A stretch of DNA of 64,000 nucleotides from an uncultured Mucilaginibacter sp. (GCA_903891475.1 CAITEP010000036.1:62001-126000), one strand, 5' to 3'. Shown: positions 9,365 through 19,052, counted from the first letter of the stretch. Notes: generated from the letters alone by a model not told the origin. Made by a program: numbers and translations.

Positions 9365-9697
9365 ATGCCGTTATATGTAAATTTATACAGCCAATTGGGA
9401 AACTCCAGTTGGCTGTATAAATTTTTAATACCTTGTCCATTTAAAAAATTAACAAGCATTGATTGCCCAGGTTGTGGTTTTCAGCGTAGTGTACTAGCCT
9501 TGATTGATGGCGATTTAAATAAAAGTTTGCATTTATACCCTGCGGCTATCCCATTTATTTTAACAGCTATTTATTTCATATTATCAATAAAGTTTAGGTT
9601 TGATCAATCTGACTTGGTAAAAAAGATATTATTTATGATAACCGGATCTATCATGATGGTATCCTATATCTATAAAATGTACCAATTGTACCTCTAA
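9365..9697 (+). CDS. DUF2752 family membrane protein
   Basis: 110 aa. The defining motif is CPFKKLTSIDCPGCGFQRS at residues 24-42, with three cysteines and the arginine that mark DUF2752; two hydrophobic helices follow. The cysteine motif looks like a metal or redox site but has no established role. It lies 3 bp after the DUF5684 gene and ends 2 bp from the convergent RDD gene. The first 20 codons contain a perfect 15-bp inverted repeat at 9380-9423 followed by T-rich sequence, so a terminator-like structure is built into the coding start; a start further in would leave too little sequence before the cysteine motif. Confidence 0.78.
   Translation: MPLYVNLYSQLGNSSWLYKFLIPCPFKKLTSIDCPGCGFQRSVLALIDGDLNKSLHLYPAAIPFILTAIYFILSIKFRFDQSDLVKKILFMITGSIMMVSYIYKMYQLYL
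9380..9427 (+). terminator. Perfect 15-bp hairpin with T-rich tail inside the start of the DUF2752 gene
   Basis: AATTTATACAGCCAA (9380-9394) is exactly complementary to TTGGCTGTATAAATT (9409-9423), loop 14 nt, followed by TTTAATA. It lies 18 bp after the DUF5684 stop, where a terminator would be expected, yet covers codons 6-20 of the next gene. It could act as a terminator or attenuator reducing DUF2752 expression. Confidence 0.6.
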
Positions 9698-9699
9698 TT

Positions 9700-10473
9700 T
9701 TAAAAAGAACCCCTAGAAGTTATAAAGGCATAATCTTTAACAATGGCTTGCAATAATTTAAAATCATTCATTCCCTTAGGGTTTTCAATCCCAAGGTGTT
9801 CTTTTACTTTTTGAGCCATCTCAAAAACAACTACATTATTCCCGTTTTTCTTAAAATTAGTTATTACATCCATTATCAAGGTAACATCGCTATCCGAAAG
9901 GTTAATTACCTCGTTAAAAGTCGGCACATAATCATCATCGGGAGTTGAAAAATATAATTCCTTTAAGGTAGCAACCGGTGTTGTTTTAATAACCGTTGTA
10001 CCCGCAATAATATCGCCAATACGTTGTTTCTTTTTTGAAATCGCGACAGATATAATTGCACAGATACTAGCAGATAGTCCAAAATCCAGCAACCTAAACA
10101 CCCACCTAATTAGGTATTGCCCAAAAGTTGGTCGGGCTCCATTTAGGGTTACTACTTTCATTTTTATGGCGTATTTACCTATTGTTTGCCCATTAAAAAA
10201 ATATTCGCAAACTAAATCATAAAGCAAATAGGTTAAAAAATATATTACACCAATTACAATTAACGTAATTTGTACGCCCTTTCCCATACCATTAAAGCCT
10301 CTATTAAAACCAGCTGACCCTATTACAGTCAATATCAGGATTAAGTAGAATACATAAAAGAGACCTATCAACACCCCCGAATCAACAATTCTGGCTAGTA
10401 TCCTATCGCCTAGGTTGGCAACTTGGTAATCAATTTCAATATTCTGTGAAGTCCTTATCCGTACTGTTTGCAT
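9700..10473 (-). CDS. RDD family membrane protein
   Basis: 257 aa. The RDD domain fills residues 15-160: DRILARIVDSGVLIG contains the Arg-Asp signature at the start of the first helix, and a second block, NGQTIGKYAIKMKVV with the downstream IRWVFRLLDFG, is equally typical. Three hydrophobic helices are visible. The C-terminal 100 residues are soluble and helical. The gene is divergent from the SpoIIM-MoxR-DUF58 operon across 95 bp, the usual arrangement in this phylum, which suggests that the RDD protein works with that set. The biochemical role is not established. Confidence 0.85.
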   Translation of the reverse strand: MQTVRIRTSQNIEIDYQVANLGDRILARIVDSGVLIGLFYVFYLILILTVIGSAGFNRGFNGMGKGVQITLIVIGVIYFLTYLLYDLVCEYFFNGQTIGKYAIKMKVVTLNGARPTFGQYLIRWVFRLLDFGLSASICAIISVAISKKKQRIGDIIAGTTVIKTTPVATLKELYFSTPDDDYVPTFNEVINLSDSDVTLIMDVITNFKKNGNNVVVFEMAQKVKEHLGIENPKGMNDFKLLQAIVKDYAFITSRGSF

Positions 10474-10568
10474 ACTAACAAATATATATTTTTGAACTTT
10501 ATAATTATTATATTGCAGATTAAAATTTTGTTATTATTTTAACGGAAAATATTATAACCAACAATTTT

Positions 10569-11531
10569 ATGCGAGAAGCATTGTTTGTTAAGCAAAATAA
10601 ACCTAAATGGAATCAATATGAAAGTGCAGCAACCAGTAACCCTGATGAAATTGCTGAAAGATTCATAACAATTTCGGACGATTTGGCTTACGCTAAAACT
10701 TTTTACCCACAATCAAAAACTACCATTTATTTGAATGGCTTGGCCGCCAATTTCCACCAGCGCATATATAAAAACAAGAAAGAGAAAACAAACCGCTTTA
10801 TATTTTTTTGGCAGTATGAGCTACCATTATTGTTTAAAGAGTACCAAAAGCAATTAATGTTCTCATTTATTTTTTTTAGCATATTTTTTTTAATTGGCCT
10901 ACTATCCTCTATTTATGATAATTCATTCATTCGTTCGGTTTTAGGCGATGACTATGTAAACATGACCAACGAAAACATAGCGAAAGGCGATCCCTTTGGC
11001 GTTTATAAAAGTCAGGATTCATTTATGATGTATTTTATGATAGCAAAAAACAACATTCAAGTAACTGCTATGACTTATTTAATGGGCTTATTTTTTTCTA
11101 TTGGTACATTATTCATATTATTTAAAAACGGAATAATGCTTGGCTGCTTTCAATATCTTTTTATCAGCAAGGGGCTCGGCGTACAATCATTGTTAGTTAT
11201 TTGGATACATGGTACGCTCGAAATTTCGTGCGTTATCATTGCCGGAGCAGCTGGCTTAATTATGGGCAACAGCTTTTTATTCCCCAAAACTTATTCAAGG
11301 TTTGTATCATTAAAAAAAGGTGCTAAAAATGGTTTAAAAATAATGGTTGGCATTGTACCTATTGTTGCCACCGCCGCAATTTTTGAAAGTTTTGTAACAA
11401 GGCATACCGAAATGCCAACTTGGTTAAGTTGTACTATTTTAATTAGTTCGCTACTGTTTATTTTGTGGTACGTAGTATTATACCCTAACCTTTTAACTAA
11501 AAAACTTAAAACCCATAACTTACCTAAATGA
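10569..11531 (+). CDS. Stage II sporulation protein M (SpoIIM/DUF95) family membrane protein
   Basis: 320 aa, first gene of a six-gene operon. The N-terminal 90 residues are soluble and begin MREALFVKQNKPKW, which is characteristic of the family in non-sporulating bacteria. Then come about six membrane helices with KNNIQVTAMTYLMG, ISKGLG and HGTLEISCVIIAGAAGLIMG; the His-Gly-x-x-Glu motif is the family's conserved polar core. In organisms without sporulation the function is unknown; the association with MoxR and DUF58 proteins is recurrent. Its stop overlaps the next ATG by 4 bp, so translation is likely coupled. Confidence 0.85.
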   Translation: MREALFVKQNKPKWNQYESAATSNPDEIAERFITISDDLAYAKTFYPQSKTTIYLNGLAANFHQRIYKNKKEKTNRFIFFWQYELPLLFKEYQKQLMFSFIFFSIFFLIGLLSSIYDNSFIRSVLGDDYVNMTNENIAKGDPFGVYKSQDSFMMYFMIAKNNIQVTAMTYLMGLFFSIGTLFILFKNGIMLGCFQYLFISKGLGVQSLLVIWIHGTLEISCVIIAGAAGLIMGNSFLFPKTYSRFVSLKKGAKNGLKIMVGIVPIVATAAIFESFVTRHTEMPTWLSCTILISSLLFILWYVVLYPNLLTKKLKTHNLPK

Positions 11532-12364
11532 GTAAAAAAATTGAACTGGAGGCTAGTCGCGATTTTAGCGATATCTTAAATGATACTTTTGTTTTAATTC
11601 GGCAGAATTTTAAACCCTTATTAACAGCCTATTTTGTTATTTGCGGTGTGTTTTTACTTACCAGTATCTTGATTTCAGCATTCACTAATTTTAATAGTGA
11701 TGATCCGACCTTAAGCTTTTTATTTGGGTTTTTAAAAATAGTTTTTAGCATTTTTAATGTTACAGCTATCCATTTAACAGTTTTATCATTCTATGTTATT
11801 TATAAAGAGAAAGGAAACATCCCACCTACTGTTATGGAGGTTTGGGGTTATTTCAGGTATTATTATTTTAGGGTGCTTGGTACCCAATTTTTATCAACCA
11901 TTGGCCTTGTAATTGGCATAATGCTATGCCTTTTTCCGGGTATTTATTTAGGCATCGTTTTTTCGTTGGTAACCCCTATCATGGTAATAGAAAACGGAAA
12001 CTTAGAATATTCGTTTAAAAAGGCATTTAAATTAATAAAGGGCAACTGGTGGCTAACCTTAGGCACATTATTACTTACTGGTATATTAATGGCATTACTC
12101 ATTTTGGCTTTAATGATCCCCCCCATGATAATTTATGGAGGTTCACAATGGCTAAGCGGTAAAAACCTTGATACCATTGGTGATATTTTACAAGCAATTA
12201 TGCTGAACTTATCTAATATTTTGTCAATTTTACCATTAACTGCTTTAACGTTGTTATATTTCGCGTTAATAGACGAGAAAGAGGGAATAACCTTATTGAA
12301 AAGAATGCAATTGTTTGGAAGTAAACAAACGGATGCCTCTACCTCAATAATAGAAGAATATTAA
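11528..12364 (+). CDS. Hydrophobic membrane protein of the SpoIIM-MoxR-DUF58 operon
   Basis: 278 aa with six clear hydrophobic segments and an N-terminal cytoplasmic stretch (ASRDFSDILNDTFVLIRQNFKPLL). This opening, the FPGIYLGIVFSLVTPIMV segment and the layout recall the membrane domain of glycerophosphodiester phosphodiesterase-like proteins (DUF975/GdpP_C type), but there is no catalytic domain. It overlaps the SpoIIM gene by 4 bp and precedes the DUF4129 gene by 6 bp. No function can be assigned from the sequence. Confidence 0.65.
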   Translation: MSKKIELEASRDFSDILNDTFVLIRQNFKPLLTAYFVICGVFLLTSILISAFTNFNSDDPTLSFLFGFLKIVFSIFNVTAIHLTVLSFYVIYKEKGNIPPTVMEVWGYFRYYYFRVLGTQFLSTIGLVIGIMLCLFPGIYLGIVFSLVTPIMVIENGNLEYSFKKAFKLIKGNWWLTLGTLLLTGILMALLILALMIPPMIIYGGSQWLSGKNLDTIGDILQAIMLNLSNILSILPLTALTLLYFALIDEKEGITLLKRMQLFGSKQTDASTSIIEEY

Positions 12365-12370
12365 CCTAAC

Positions 12371-13150
12371 ATGCTTTTAACAATTTTTCTCTGGCTTTTT
12401 GTTTCTACCCCCAACGTTGGGCAACCTCCGCCTAAAGTTATTGCTTTGAAGGCTGTGGTTAAGAGGCCGGTTCAAATAACCGATACTTCAAAAATTGTTG
12501 TTCGCCATTTTGATGCGAATGCTATCAATAAATTAAAGAACAATCTCGATTTTAACTATTTCCGAAAAATAGATCAATCGCCTAGTTTATGGGAAAGGTT
12601 TTGGAATTGGGTGTGGGCAGTTTATAGTGCTTTCATGGAGTGGATTGGGGAAATTTTAAGGAAAATTTTTGGATCGGGATCATCCGCTAAAAACGCTATT
12701 CCGGTAATTAAATACTTTTTAATAGGCTCGGCTGTAATTGGAATTGCTTATGCGATTTTCAAATTATTCGGGATCGACTTGCTAAAACTATTCAAAAAAG
12801 AAACAAATACCATTGAGGTTCCTTATGCTGAAATGGTTGAAAATATTCATGAAATTAGTTTTGATGAATCTATTGAAAAGGCTTTACAGGTTAAAGATTA
12901 CCGTTTGGCAGTCAGGCTGTTATACCTACGCAGCTTAAAACAATTGAGCGATGCCAACTTAATAAGTTGGAAACTTGAAAAATCAAACAGTACCTATATT
13001 AATGAATTGAAAGATGAAAATCAGCGCAAAAAATTTCAGGTAGTTACCCGGCATTTCGAATATGTTTGGTACGGAAGCTTTCCGGTGGATGGAGATTCAT
13101 TCAGCTATATAAACAACTTTTTTCAGGAATTTAAAGAAACCCTCGCATGA
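12371..13150 (+). CDS. DUF4129 domain protein
   Basis: 259 aa. An N-terminal hydrophobic segment (residues 1-14) probably serves as a signal or anchor; a periplasmic segment follows, then a membrane helix at about 112-130 (VIKYFLIGSAVIGIAYAIF). The cytoplasmic C-terminus from about 150 matches DUF4129: DYRLAVRLLYLRSLKQLSDANLISW, then NSTYINEL and FEYVWYGSFPVD. DUF4129 occurs at the end of transglutaminase-like proteins and beside MoxR/DUF58 genes. It overlaps the next gene by 4 bp. Confidence 0.8.
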   Translation: MLLTIFLWLFVSTPNVGQPPPKVIALKAVVKRPVQITDTSKIVVRHFDANAINKLKNNLDFNYFRKIDQSPSLWERFWNWVWAVYSAFMEWIGEILRKIFGSGSSAKNAIPVIKYFLIGSAVIGIAYAIFKLFGIDLLKLFKKETNTIEVPYAEMVENIHEISFDESIEKALQVKDYRLAVRLLYLRSLKQLSDANLISWKLEKSNSTYINELKDENQRKKFQVVTRHFEYVWYGSFPVDGDSFSYINNFFQEFKETLA

Positions 13151-14328
13151 AAAGTTTGAGAATTTACCTGATTGTTTTTTCCGCTTTGCTGTTTATTTAT
13201 TTAATAGCCCAATACAACCGTCCAAAAAAGGTAAATTGGAACGATAGCTTTGATTTTAATGAAAAAATCCCCTATGGGAGCTACATTTTTTATAACCACC
13301 TTAATGATATATTTCCGGGTGCTAAATCTCAAACATTTAGAGAACCCCCTTATAATGTTCTGAATGATCATGCTATAAAAACCGCCAATTATCTATTTAT
13401 TAATACTTGGGTAAATATTAATGAATACGATTATAAAAAACTGGAAGCTTTTATAAAAAATGGAAACAATGTATTTATTAGCGCTTCGTATTTTGGTCAG
13501 GAACTCAATAAAAAATTAAATATTAAAACAGCATCCGATTTTAAAATTGATAAAAACGAGCGCCAATTTCATTTTACAAATAAATATCTTGATACCAGCA
13601 AGAAGTATCCTATTGATAATAGGATTAACGATTATTATTTTTTAAATTTTGATACCACCAAGACCATTGTTTTAGGCGCTAATAGCGATAAGAAGGTTAA
13701 CTTTTTGAAATACAACATAGGTAAAGGCCACCTATACCTTCATTCAAACCCATATATATTTACCAATTACGCGCTGTTAGATAGCAATGATAGGGCTTAT
13801 GCCGAAACCTCCCTTTCTTTCCTTAAAAATAATAAAACATTTATACTCGACCAATATTATGCCCTCGGGCGCGAAGAAAACTCCTCCTCTATGCGGGTAT
13901 TCTTAAAAAACCCATCCTTACGATGGGCCTTTTACATCAGCTTTTTTAGTTTGGTACTATTTGTAATTTACGAAATAAAACGCAGGCAACGGATTATTCC
14001 GGTTATTGATGCTTTGGAAAATTCAACGCTTGGCTTTGTGAATGTGGTTGGGCAGGTTTATTACGAACAGCACGATAATAAAAACATAACCAATAAAAAA
14101 ATCGCCTACCTGTTGGAGCATATCCGCACGCTGTATAATTTAAAGACCAGTGTTTTAGACGATGAATTTATAAAAAGCTTGGCTCATAAAACAGGGATTG
14201 ATGCTGGTTTTGTGGAAGACCTTATAAAATATGTTGATTTGCTTGCTAGGAATGAAAATATTAGCAATGCCGAACTGAAGAAACTAAACAAACTGATTGA
14301 AGAATTTTATTTAAAAGCCAGTAAATAA
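13147..14328 (+). CDS. DUF4350 domain protein
   Basis: 393 aa. A membrane helix at 5-22 is followed by a large outer domain with the DUF4350 (ThuA/GATase-like fold) pattern: a YGSYIFYNHLNDIFPG region near the start, NYLFINTWVNINEYDYKKLEAFIKNG, and GKGHLYLHSNPYIFTNYALL before the second membrane helix at about 257-275. A basic cytoplasmic tail of 115 residues ends the protein. The 4-bp overlap with DUF4129 and 1-bp gap to the MoxR gene show a tightly coupled operon. Its biochemical role is unknown. Confidence 0.78.
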   Translation: MKSLRIYLIVFSALLFIYLIAQYNRPKKVNWNDSFDFNEKIPYGSYIFYNHLNDIFPGAKSQTFREPPYNVLNDHAIKTANYLFINTWVNINEYDYKKLEAFIKNGNNVFISASYFGQELNKKLNIKTASDFKIDKNERQFHFTNKYLDTSKKYPIDNRINDYYFLNFDTTKTIVLGANSDKKVNFLKYNIGKGHLYLHSNPYIFTNYALLDSNDRAYAETSLSFLKNNKTFILDQYYALGREENSSSMRVFLKNPSLRWAFYISFFSLVLFVIYEIKRRQRIIPVIDALENSTLGFVNVVGQVYYEQHDNKNITNKKIAYLLEHIRTLYNLKTSVLDDEFIKSLAHKTGIDAGFVEDLIKYVDLLARNENISNAELKKLNKLIEEFYLKASK

Positions 14329-14329
14329 T

Positions 14330-15307
14330 ATGGACGAAGAAATATTTGAACAAAGAACAGATTTAAGCAAATTAAGTGCCGCTGTTGAGCAGGTTAAAAA
14401 CACCCTTGCCCAAATAATTGTAGGGCAACATGATAGCATTGATTTGCTATTGGCTGGCATATTGGCCGATGGGCATATTTTAATAGAGGGCGTACCTGGC
14501 GTAGCAAAAACGCTCACTGCTAAATTAATGGCTAAATGCATCAACGCGCAGTATTCGCGCATACAGTTTACGCCCGATTTAATGCCCAGCGATATCCTTG
14601 GTACCTCGGTATTCAATCCTAAAACAACGGAGTTTGAATTTAAGCAAGGGCCTATTTTTGGCAATATTATTTTGATTGACGAAATAAACCGCGCTCCTGC
14701 CAAAACACAATCGGCTTTGTTTGAGGTGATGGAGGAACGGCAAGTAACCATTGATGGGCGCACCTTTAAAATGCAAGAGCCTTTTACCGTTTTGGCTACC
14801 CAAAACCCCGTAGAACACGAAGGAACTTACAGGCTACCCGAAGCCCAGTTGGATAGGTTTTTGTTTAAAATAGAGGTTAAATACCCTACTGTTGAGGAAG
14901 AAATAACCATACTTACCCAACAACATCAACAAAAAACGCCTGAGCAACTCAATAATATTGTTCCGGTAATATCGGCCGATGAAATTGTTGCTTTGCGCAA
15001 ACTGGTACTTGGCTTACATGTGGAAGAGAAGTTGTTGGTTTATGTAGCCAAAATCATCAACGAAACACGCAATAACAAATCATTATACTTGGGTGGCTCT
15101 CCACGTGCCTCATTAGCCATTGTGAACGCGGCTAAGGCGGTTGCCGCCATAAAAGGCAGGGACTTTATTACGCCCGATGATATTATTTATGTGGCCTCGC
15201 CTGTATTAAGGCACCGTATTATGCTTACGCCCGATAAGGAAATGGAAGGCGTTAGTCCTGATGAGGTGATTGCCCAAATAGTACAAAAAATTGAAATTCC
15301 ACGCTAG
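14330..15307 (+). CDS. MoxR family AAA+ ATPase
   Basis: 325 aa, the typical size. Walker A is GVPGVAKT at residues 54-61, Walker B is LIDEIN with Asp117 and Glu118, and sensor 1 is ATQNPVEHEGTYRLPEAQLDRF, the unmistakable MoxR sequence. The C-terminal lid ends in SPRASLAIVNAAKAVAAI with the sensor-2 arginine. MoxR ATPases act as chaperones that insert cofactors or remodel partner proteins, often von Willebrand-type proteins; the DUF58 protein encoded 25 bp downstream is the expected partner. Cytoplasmic. Confidence 0.93.
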   Translation: MDEEIFEQRTDLSKLSAAVEQVKNTLAQIIVGQHDSIDLLLAGILADGHILIEGVPGVAKTLTAKLMAKCINAQYSRIQFTPDLMPSDILGTSVFNPKTTEFEFKQGPIFGNIILIDEINRAPAKTQSALFEVMEERQVTIDGRTFKMQEPFTVLATQNPVEHEGTYRLPEAQLDRFLFKIEVKYPTVEEEITILTQQHQQKTPEQLNNIVPVISADEIVALRKLVLGLHVEEKLLVYVAKIINETRNNKSLYLGGSPRASLAIVNAAKAVAAIKGRDFITPDDIIYVASPVLRHRIMLTPDKEMEGVSPDEVIAQIVQKIEIPR

Positions 15308-15332
15308 GCTAACAACCCAACCAAAAAATTAA

Positions 15333-16679
15333 GTGAGAAAATTTTTTCGCCTTTTTTATACCAACTTATTTTTTACCAACAGGCTTTTTACCCTGCTGGG
15401 TGTTTGTGTGGTTTTATTTGTGCTTGCTTTCTTTTTCCCATGGCTGGGGATTATACCCGAATTTGCATTTTATACCTTATGCCTGCTTTTCTTTATCGAC
15501 CTCGTGTTGTTATACGGGCAAGCGCAAGGGATATTTGCCAAGCGCCATGCCCCCGAACGGCTGAGCAATAGCGACGAGAACGAATTAGGGGTATATATTG
15601 AAAACAAATACCCTATTAAAGTTTCGGTAGGTATAATTGACGAGATTCCCTTTCAGTTTCAAAAGCGCGATATTTGGTTTAAAGCCGACCTTAAACCCAA
15701 ACAAACTAAGCTAATCAACTATTTTTTAAGACCCACCAAGCGTGGTGAGTATGAATTTGGCTTGATACGTGTATTTGTACAAACACAATTAGGCTTTGTA
15801 AGGCGACGCTATAATTTTGAACAAAAAGAGACACTGCCCGTTTATCCTTCGTTTTTGCAGATGCGCAAATACGAGTTGATGGCTATCTCCAACCAGTTAT
15901 CCGAAATTGGCATCAAGAAAATAAGGCGCTTAGGGCATAGCTTGGAGTTTGAGCAGGTAAAAAACTATGTACCTGGCGATGATTACCGCACCATTAACTG
16001 GAAGGCTACCGCCAGACAAGGCAACTTAATGGTGAACAACTATACCGACGAAAAATCGCAACATGTGTATTGCATCATCGAGAAATCGAGGGTAATGAAG
16101 ATGCCTTTTGAGGGGCTTAGCTTGCTCGATTATGCCATTAATGCCAGTTTGGTACTCTCGAGCGTGGCTTTAATTAAGGAAGATAAAGCAGGCCTCATTA
16201 CCGTTGCCGAAAAAATTGGGGCCGTTTTACCCGCCGACCGTCGCCCAACCCAATTAAACAAGATACTGGAAGTATTGTATAAAGAGAAAACCCGCTACCT
16301 GGAAACCAATATGGAGCTGCTGTACACCACCATTAGGAGTGTGATAAAGCAACGCAGTTTGGTGGTATTTTTTACCAACTTCGAGAGCATGTCGGCTTTG
16401 CAACGGCAATTGCCCATATTAAAGCGGATAGCCAAGTTTCACCTGCTGTTAGTGGTATTTTTTGAAAACACGGAACTAAAGGTTTTGAGCGAAAAGCCAG
16501 CCAAAGACGTGGAAGATATCTATATAAAAACCATTGCCGAAAAATTTGCTTACGATAAAAAGCTGATTGTAAAAGAACTCAGCAAAAACAATATCCAATC
16601 CATACTAAGCACCCCCCAAAACCTAACCATAAATACCATTAATAAATATTTGGAGTTGAAGGCTAGGCAGAAGATTTAG
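15333..16679 (+). CDS. DUF58 domain protein, MoxR partner
   Basis: 448 aa starting at GTG (15333); no ATG lies close in frame and the encoded N-terminus RKFFRLFYTNLFFTNR suits a membrane protein. Two hydrophobic helices at about 17-55 precede a beta-rich domain. The DUF58 signature GHSLEFEQVKNYVPGDDYR, continuing TINWKATARQG, is at about residues 204-231, followed by a von Willebrand-like region containing the DEKSQHVYCIIEKSR segment. Last gene of the operon. DUF58 proteins with MoxR are linked to envelope integrity and stress in several bacteria; here that is inference from context. Confidence 0.9.
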   Translation: MRKFFRLFYTNLFFTNRLFTLLGVCVVLFVLAFFFPWLGIIPEFAFYTLCLLFFIDLVLLYGQAQGIFAKRHAPERLSNSDENELGVYIENKYPIKVSVGIIDEIPFQFQKRDIWFKADLKPKQTKLINYFLRPTKRGEYEFGLIRVFVQTQLGFVRRRYNFEQKETLPVYPSFLQMRKYELMAISNQLSEIGIKKIRRLGHSLEFEQVKNYVPGDDYRTINWKATARQGNLMVNNYTDEKSQHVYCIIEKSRVMKMPFEGLSLLDYAINASLVLSSVALIKEDKAGLITVAEKIGAVLPADRRPTQLNKILEVLYKEKTRYLETNMELLYTTIRSVIKQRSLVVFFTNFESMSALQRQLPILKRIAKFHLLLVVFFENTELKVLSEKPAKDVEDIYIKTIAEKFAYDKKLIVKELSKNNIQSILSTPQNLTINTINKYLELKARQKI

Positions 16680-16708
16680 TAAACTAAGGAGTACAGGAGC
16701 AATCTTAA

Positions 16709-16885
16709 CTACTTCCCATAAATAGTTAAAAACAATACGGGACCTTTAATATATAGCCAGTCAACCAGTTGGCTGCGTAGGGGTTTTGAGTTTTCGAGCA
16801 GGTGTTTCATAACAATAGCATTTTTATCTTCGTATCCGTTTCTGCATTGTTTGATGGTAAAAAACCTGTTGGGTTTAACTGCTAT
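16709..16885 (-). pseudogene. Gene remnant: 58-codon open C-terminal segment
   Basis: Reading on the minus strand from 16885 to the stop at 16709-16711 gives an open, well-composed segment that includes FFTIKQCRNGYEDKNAIVMK and ends LVDWLYIKGPVLFLTIYGK. It opens directly after an in-frame TAG at 16886-16888 and has no start codon until an ATG at 16808-16810, which would leave only 33 residues. The codon choice and mix of residues look like real coding sequence rather than chance. It lies downstream of the groEL terminator. I read it as the tail of a decayed gene, or less likely a small protein with an unusual start; the family is not recognised. Confidence 0.4.
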
Positions 16886-16950
16886 CTAAATAAAATCCAT
16901 TTCATTACTTGTTTATTACAATTGGTACAAGTCGGTTTTAGTATCTGGCT

Positions 16951-16992
16951 ATAAAAAACAAATCCCCACCTGTTTTTTACAGGCAGGGATTG
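16951..16992 (-). terminator. Intrinsic terminator of groESL
   Basis: On the minus strand, AATCCCTGCCTG pairs with CAGGTGGGGATT (one bulge or mismatch) across a short A-rich loop, and is followed by TGTTTTTTAT. It starts 32 bp after the groEL stop. The rest of 16680-17024 holds only the gene remnant described separately. Confidence 0.8.
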
Positions 16993-17024
16993 TTATGATA
17001 TGTTATGACTTTGAGGGCGATGGA

Positions 17025-18659
17025 TTACATCATGCCACCCATGCCACCACCGCCGCCCATTGGAGGACCAGCAGGAGCATCTTCAGGATCATCAGCCAAT
17101 ACAACTTCGGTTGTCAATAGCATAGCTGCTATGGAAGCCGCGTTTTCTAAAGCTACACGACCAACTTTAGTTGGGTCGATAACACCTGCACCAATCAAGT
17201 TTTCGTATTTATCGGTACGCGCGTTGTAACCAAAATCAGCTTTTCCTTCTTTTACTTTTTGAACTACTATTGAACCTTCAATACCAGCGTTTTCGCAAAT
17301 TTGACGCAATGGCTCTTCTATGGCCCTGCGGATAATTTGGATACCTGTATTTTCGTCTTCATTGGCACCTTTAAGGTTCGCCAAGGCTTCAACAGCACGG
17401 ATGAAGGCAACACCACCACCAGCAACAATACCTTCTTCAACAGCGGCACGGGTAGCGTGTAAAGCGTCATCAACACGATCTTTCTTTTCTTTCATTTCAA
17501 CCTCAGTGGCTGCACCTACGTAAAGTACAGCAACACCGCCTGATAATTTAGCTAAACGCTCTTGCAATTTCTCACGGTCGTAATCAGAAGTAGTCGACTC
17601 AATTTGAGATTTAATCTGGCTTACACGAGATTTAATTTCTTCTGATTTACCAGCGCCATTAATAATGGTGGTATTGTCTTTGTCGATGATGATTTTTTCG
17701 GCAGTACCCAAGTAAGTTAGGTCGGCATTTTCAAGCTTATAACCTCTTTCTTCTGATATTACGGTACCACCGGTCAAAATGGCAATATCTTCCAACATCG
17801 CTTTTCTACGGTCGCCAAAACCAGGCGCTTTAACAGCGGCAACTTTTAGCGAGCCACGGATTTTGTTAACTACCAAGGTAGCTAAAGCTTCGCCATCTAA
17901 ATCTTCTGATATGATTAATAATGGTTTGCCGGTTTGAACTTGTTTTTCCAATATTGGCAACAATTCTTTCATTGAAGAAATCTTTTTATCATAAATCAAG
18001 ATAAAAGGATTTTCCAACTCAACTTCCATTTTGTCGGCATTGGTAACAAAGTATGGAGAAAGGTAACCACGGTCAAACTGCATACCTTCAACAGTTTTCA
18101 CTTCAGTTTCGGTACCTTTTGCTTCTTCAACGGTAATTACACCATCTTTTCCAACTTTAGCCATTGCCTCAGCAATTAACGAACCAATTACTTCGTCGTT
18201 ATTAGCGGAGATAGAAGCTACTTGCTTAATTTTGTTATTGTCTTCGCCTACAGTTTGCGATTGTTTTTTCAAATCTTCCACTACCGCGAAAACTGCTTTA
18301 TCGATACCGCGTTTCAAATCCATAGGGTTTGCGCCAGCGGCAACGTTTTTAATACCAGCGGTAACAATAGCTTGCGCTAAAACGGTAGCTGTGGTAGTAC
18401 CATCACCAGCAATGTCAGCAGTCTTTGAAGCTACTTCTTTTACCATTTGGGCACCCATGTTTTCTAAAGCATCTTTCAATTCAATTTCTTTAGCTACAGT
18501 AACACCATCTTTGGTGATGCTTGGAGAACCAAATTTTTTGTCGATAATTACGTTACGACCTTTAGGACCTAAAGTTACTTTAACCGCGTTGGCTAAAATA
18601 TCAACGCCGCGTTTCAGGGCGTCGCGTGCTTCTACATTATATTTAACTTGTTTTGCCAT
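17025..18659 (-). CDS. groEL: Chaperonin GroEL (60 kDa)
   Basis: ATP-dependent folding chamber subunit, 544 aa, full length. Landmarks: N-terminal [30 protein letters not shown], the ATP-site [10 protein letters not shown] near residue 87, the apical-domain segment [22 protein letters not shown] near 405, and the Gly/Met-rich tail ending [10 protein letters not shown]. It works with GroES, encoded 79 bp upstream. The pair ends in a terminator at 16951-16992. A sigma-54-like element before groES is discussed separately. There is only one groEL copy in the window and no sign of a truncated copy. Confidence 0.98.
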   Translation of the reverse strand: MAKQVKYNVEARDALKRGVDILANAVKVTLGPKGRNVIIDKKFGSPSITKDGVTVAKEIELKDALENMGAQMVKEVASKTADIAGDGTTTATVLAQAIVTAGIKNVAAGANPMDLKRGIDKAVFAVVEDLKKQSQTVGEDNNKIKQVASISANNDEVIGSLIAEAMAKVGKDGVITVEEAKGTETEVKTVEGMQFDRGYLSPYFVTNADKMEVELENPFILIYDKKISSMKELLPILEKQVQTGKPLLIISEDLDGEALATLVVNKIRGSLKVAAVKAPGFGDRRKAMLEDIAILTGGTVISEERGYKLENADLTYLGTAEKIIIDKDNTTIINGAGKSEEIKSRVSQIKSQIESTTSDYDREKLQERLAKLSGGVAVLYVGAATEVEMKEKKDRVDDALHATRAAVEEGIVAGGGVAFIRAVEALANLKGANEDENTGIQIIRRAIEEPLRQICENAGIEGSIVVQKVKEGKADFGYNARTDKYENLIGAGVIDPTKVGRVALENAASIAAMLLTTEVVLADDPEDAPAGPPMGGGGGMGGMM

Positions 18660-18738
18660 GATTTTTTGATTTAGTGATTTAGTGATTTACTGAATTATTG
18701 ATTGAAGACTTTATTTGATTTAAAAATTCAACAAATAA

Positions 18739-19014
18739 TTACAGAACAGCGTAAATATCAGTTTCACGCATAATTAAATACTCTTTTCCTTCGTAGGTAA
18801 TTTCAGTTCCTGCGTATTTACCATACAAAACATGGTCACCCACCTTTACTGTTAAAGGCTCATCTACTTTACCTGCGCCAACAGCAACAATGGTTCCACG
18901 TTGAGGTTTTTCTTTGGCAGTATCCGGAATAATAATTCCGGATGCGGTTTTTTCTTCGGCGGCAGCAGCTTCCACCACTACCCTATCACCGATAGGCTTA
19001 ATGTTAATTGACAT
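18739..19014 (-). CDS. groES: Co-chaperonin GroES (10 kDa)
   Basis: Seven-subunit lid of the GroEL chamber, 91 aa. It shows [11 protein letters not shown] at the start, the mobile loop [21 protein letters not shown] with the hydrophobic Ile-Ile-Ile contact for GroEL, and [21 protein letters not shown] near the end. It is the first gene of the groES-groEL pair. No CIRCE element (TTAGCACTC-N9-GAGTGCTAA) was seen in the 290 bp upstream, so HrcA-type control is not supported by the sequence. Confidence 0.97.
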   Translation of the reverse strand: MSINIKPIGDRVVVEAAAAEEKTASGIIIPDTAKEKPQRGTIVAVGAGKVDEPLTVKVGDHVLYGKYAGTEITYEGKEYLIMRETDIYAVL

Positions 19015-19052
19015 AGTTGTATTAATTATAATTTTATAAAATATTTAAGTTC

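Noticed and set aside
14311..14818. Two long minus-strand frames over the MoxR gene
   Set aside because: Shadows of a clear MoxR ATPase with intact Walker and sensor motifs.
18232..18669. 145-codon plus-strand frame across the groEL start
   Set aside because: Antisense shadow of groEL, a well-known artefact of its codon pattern.
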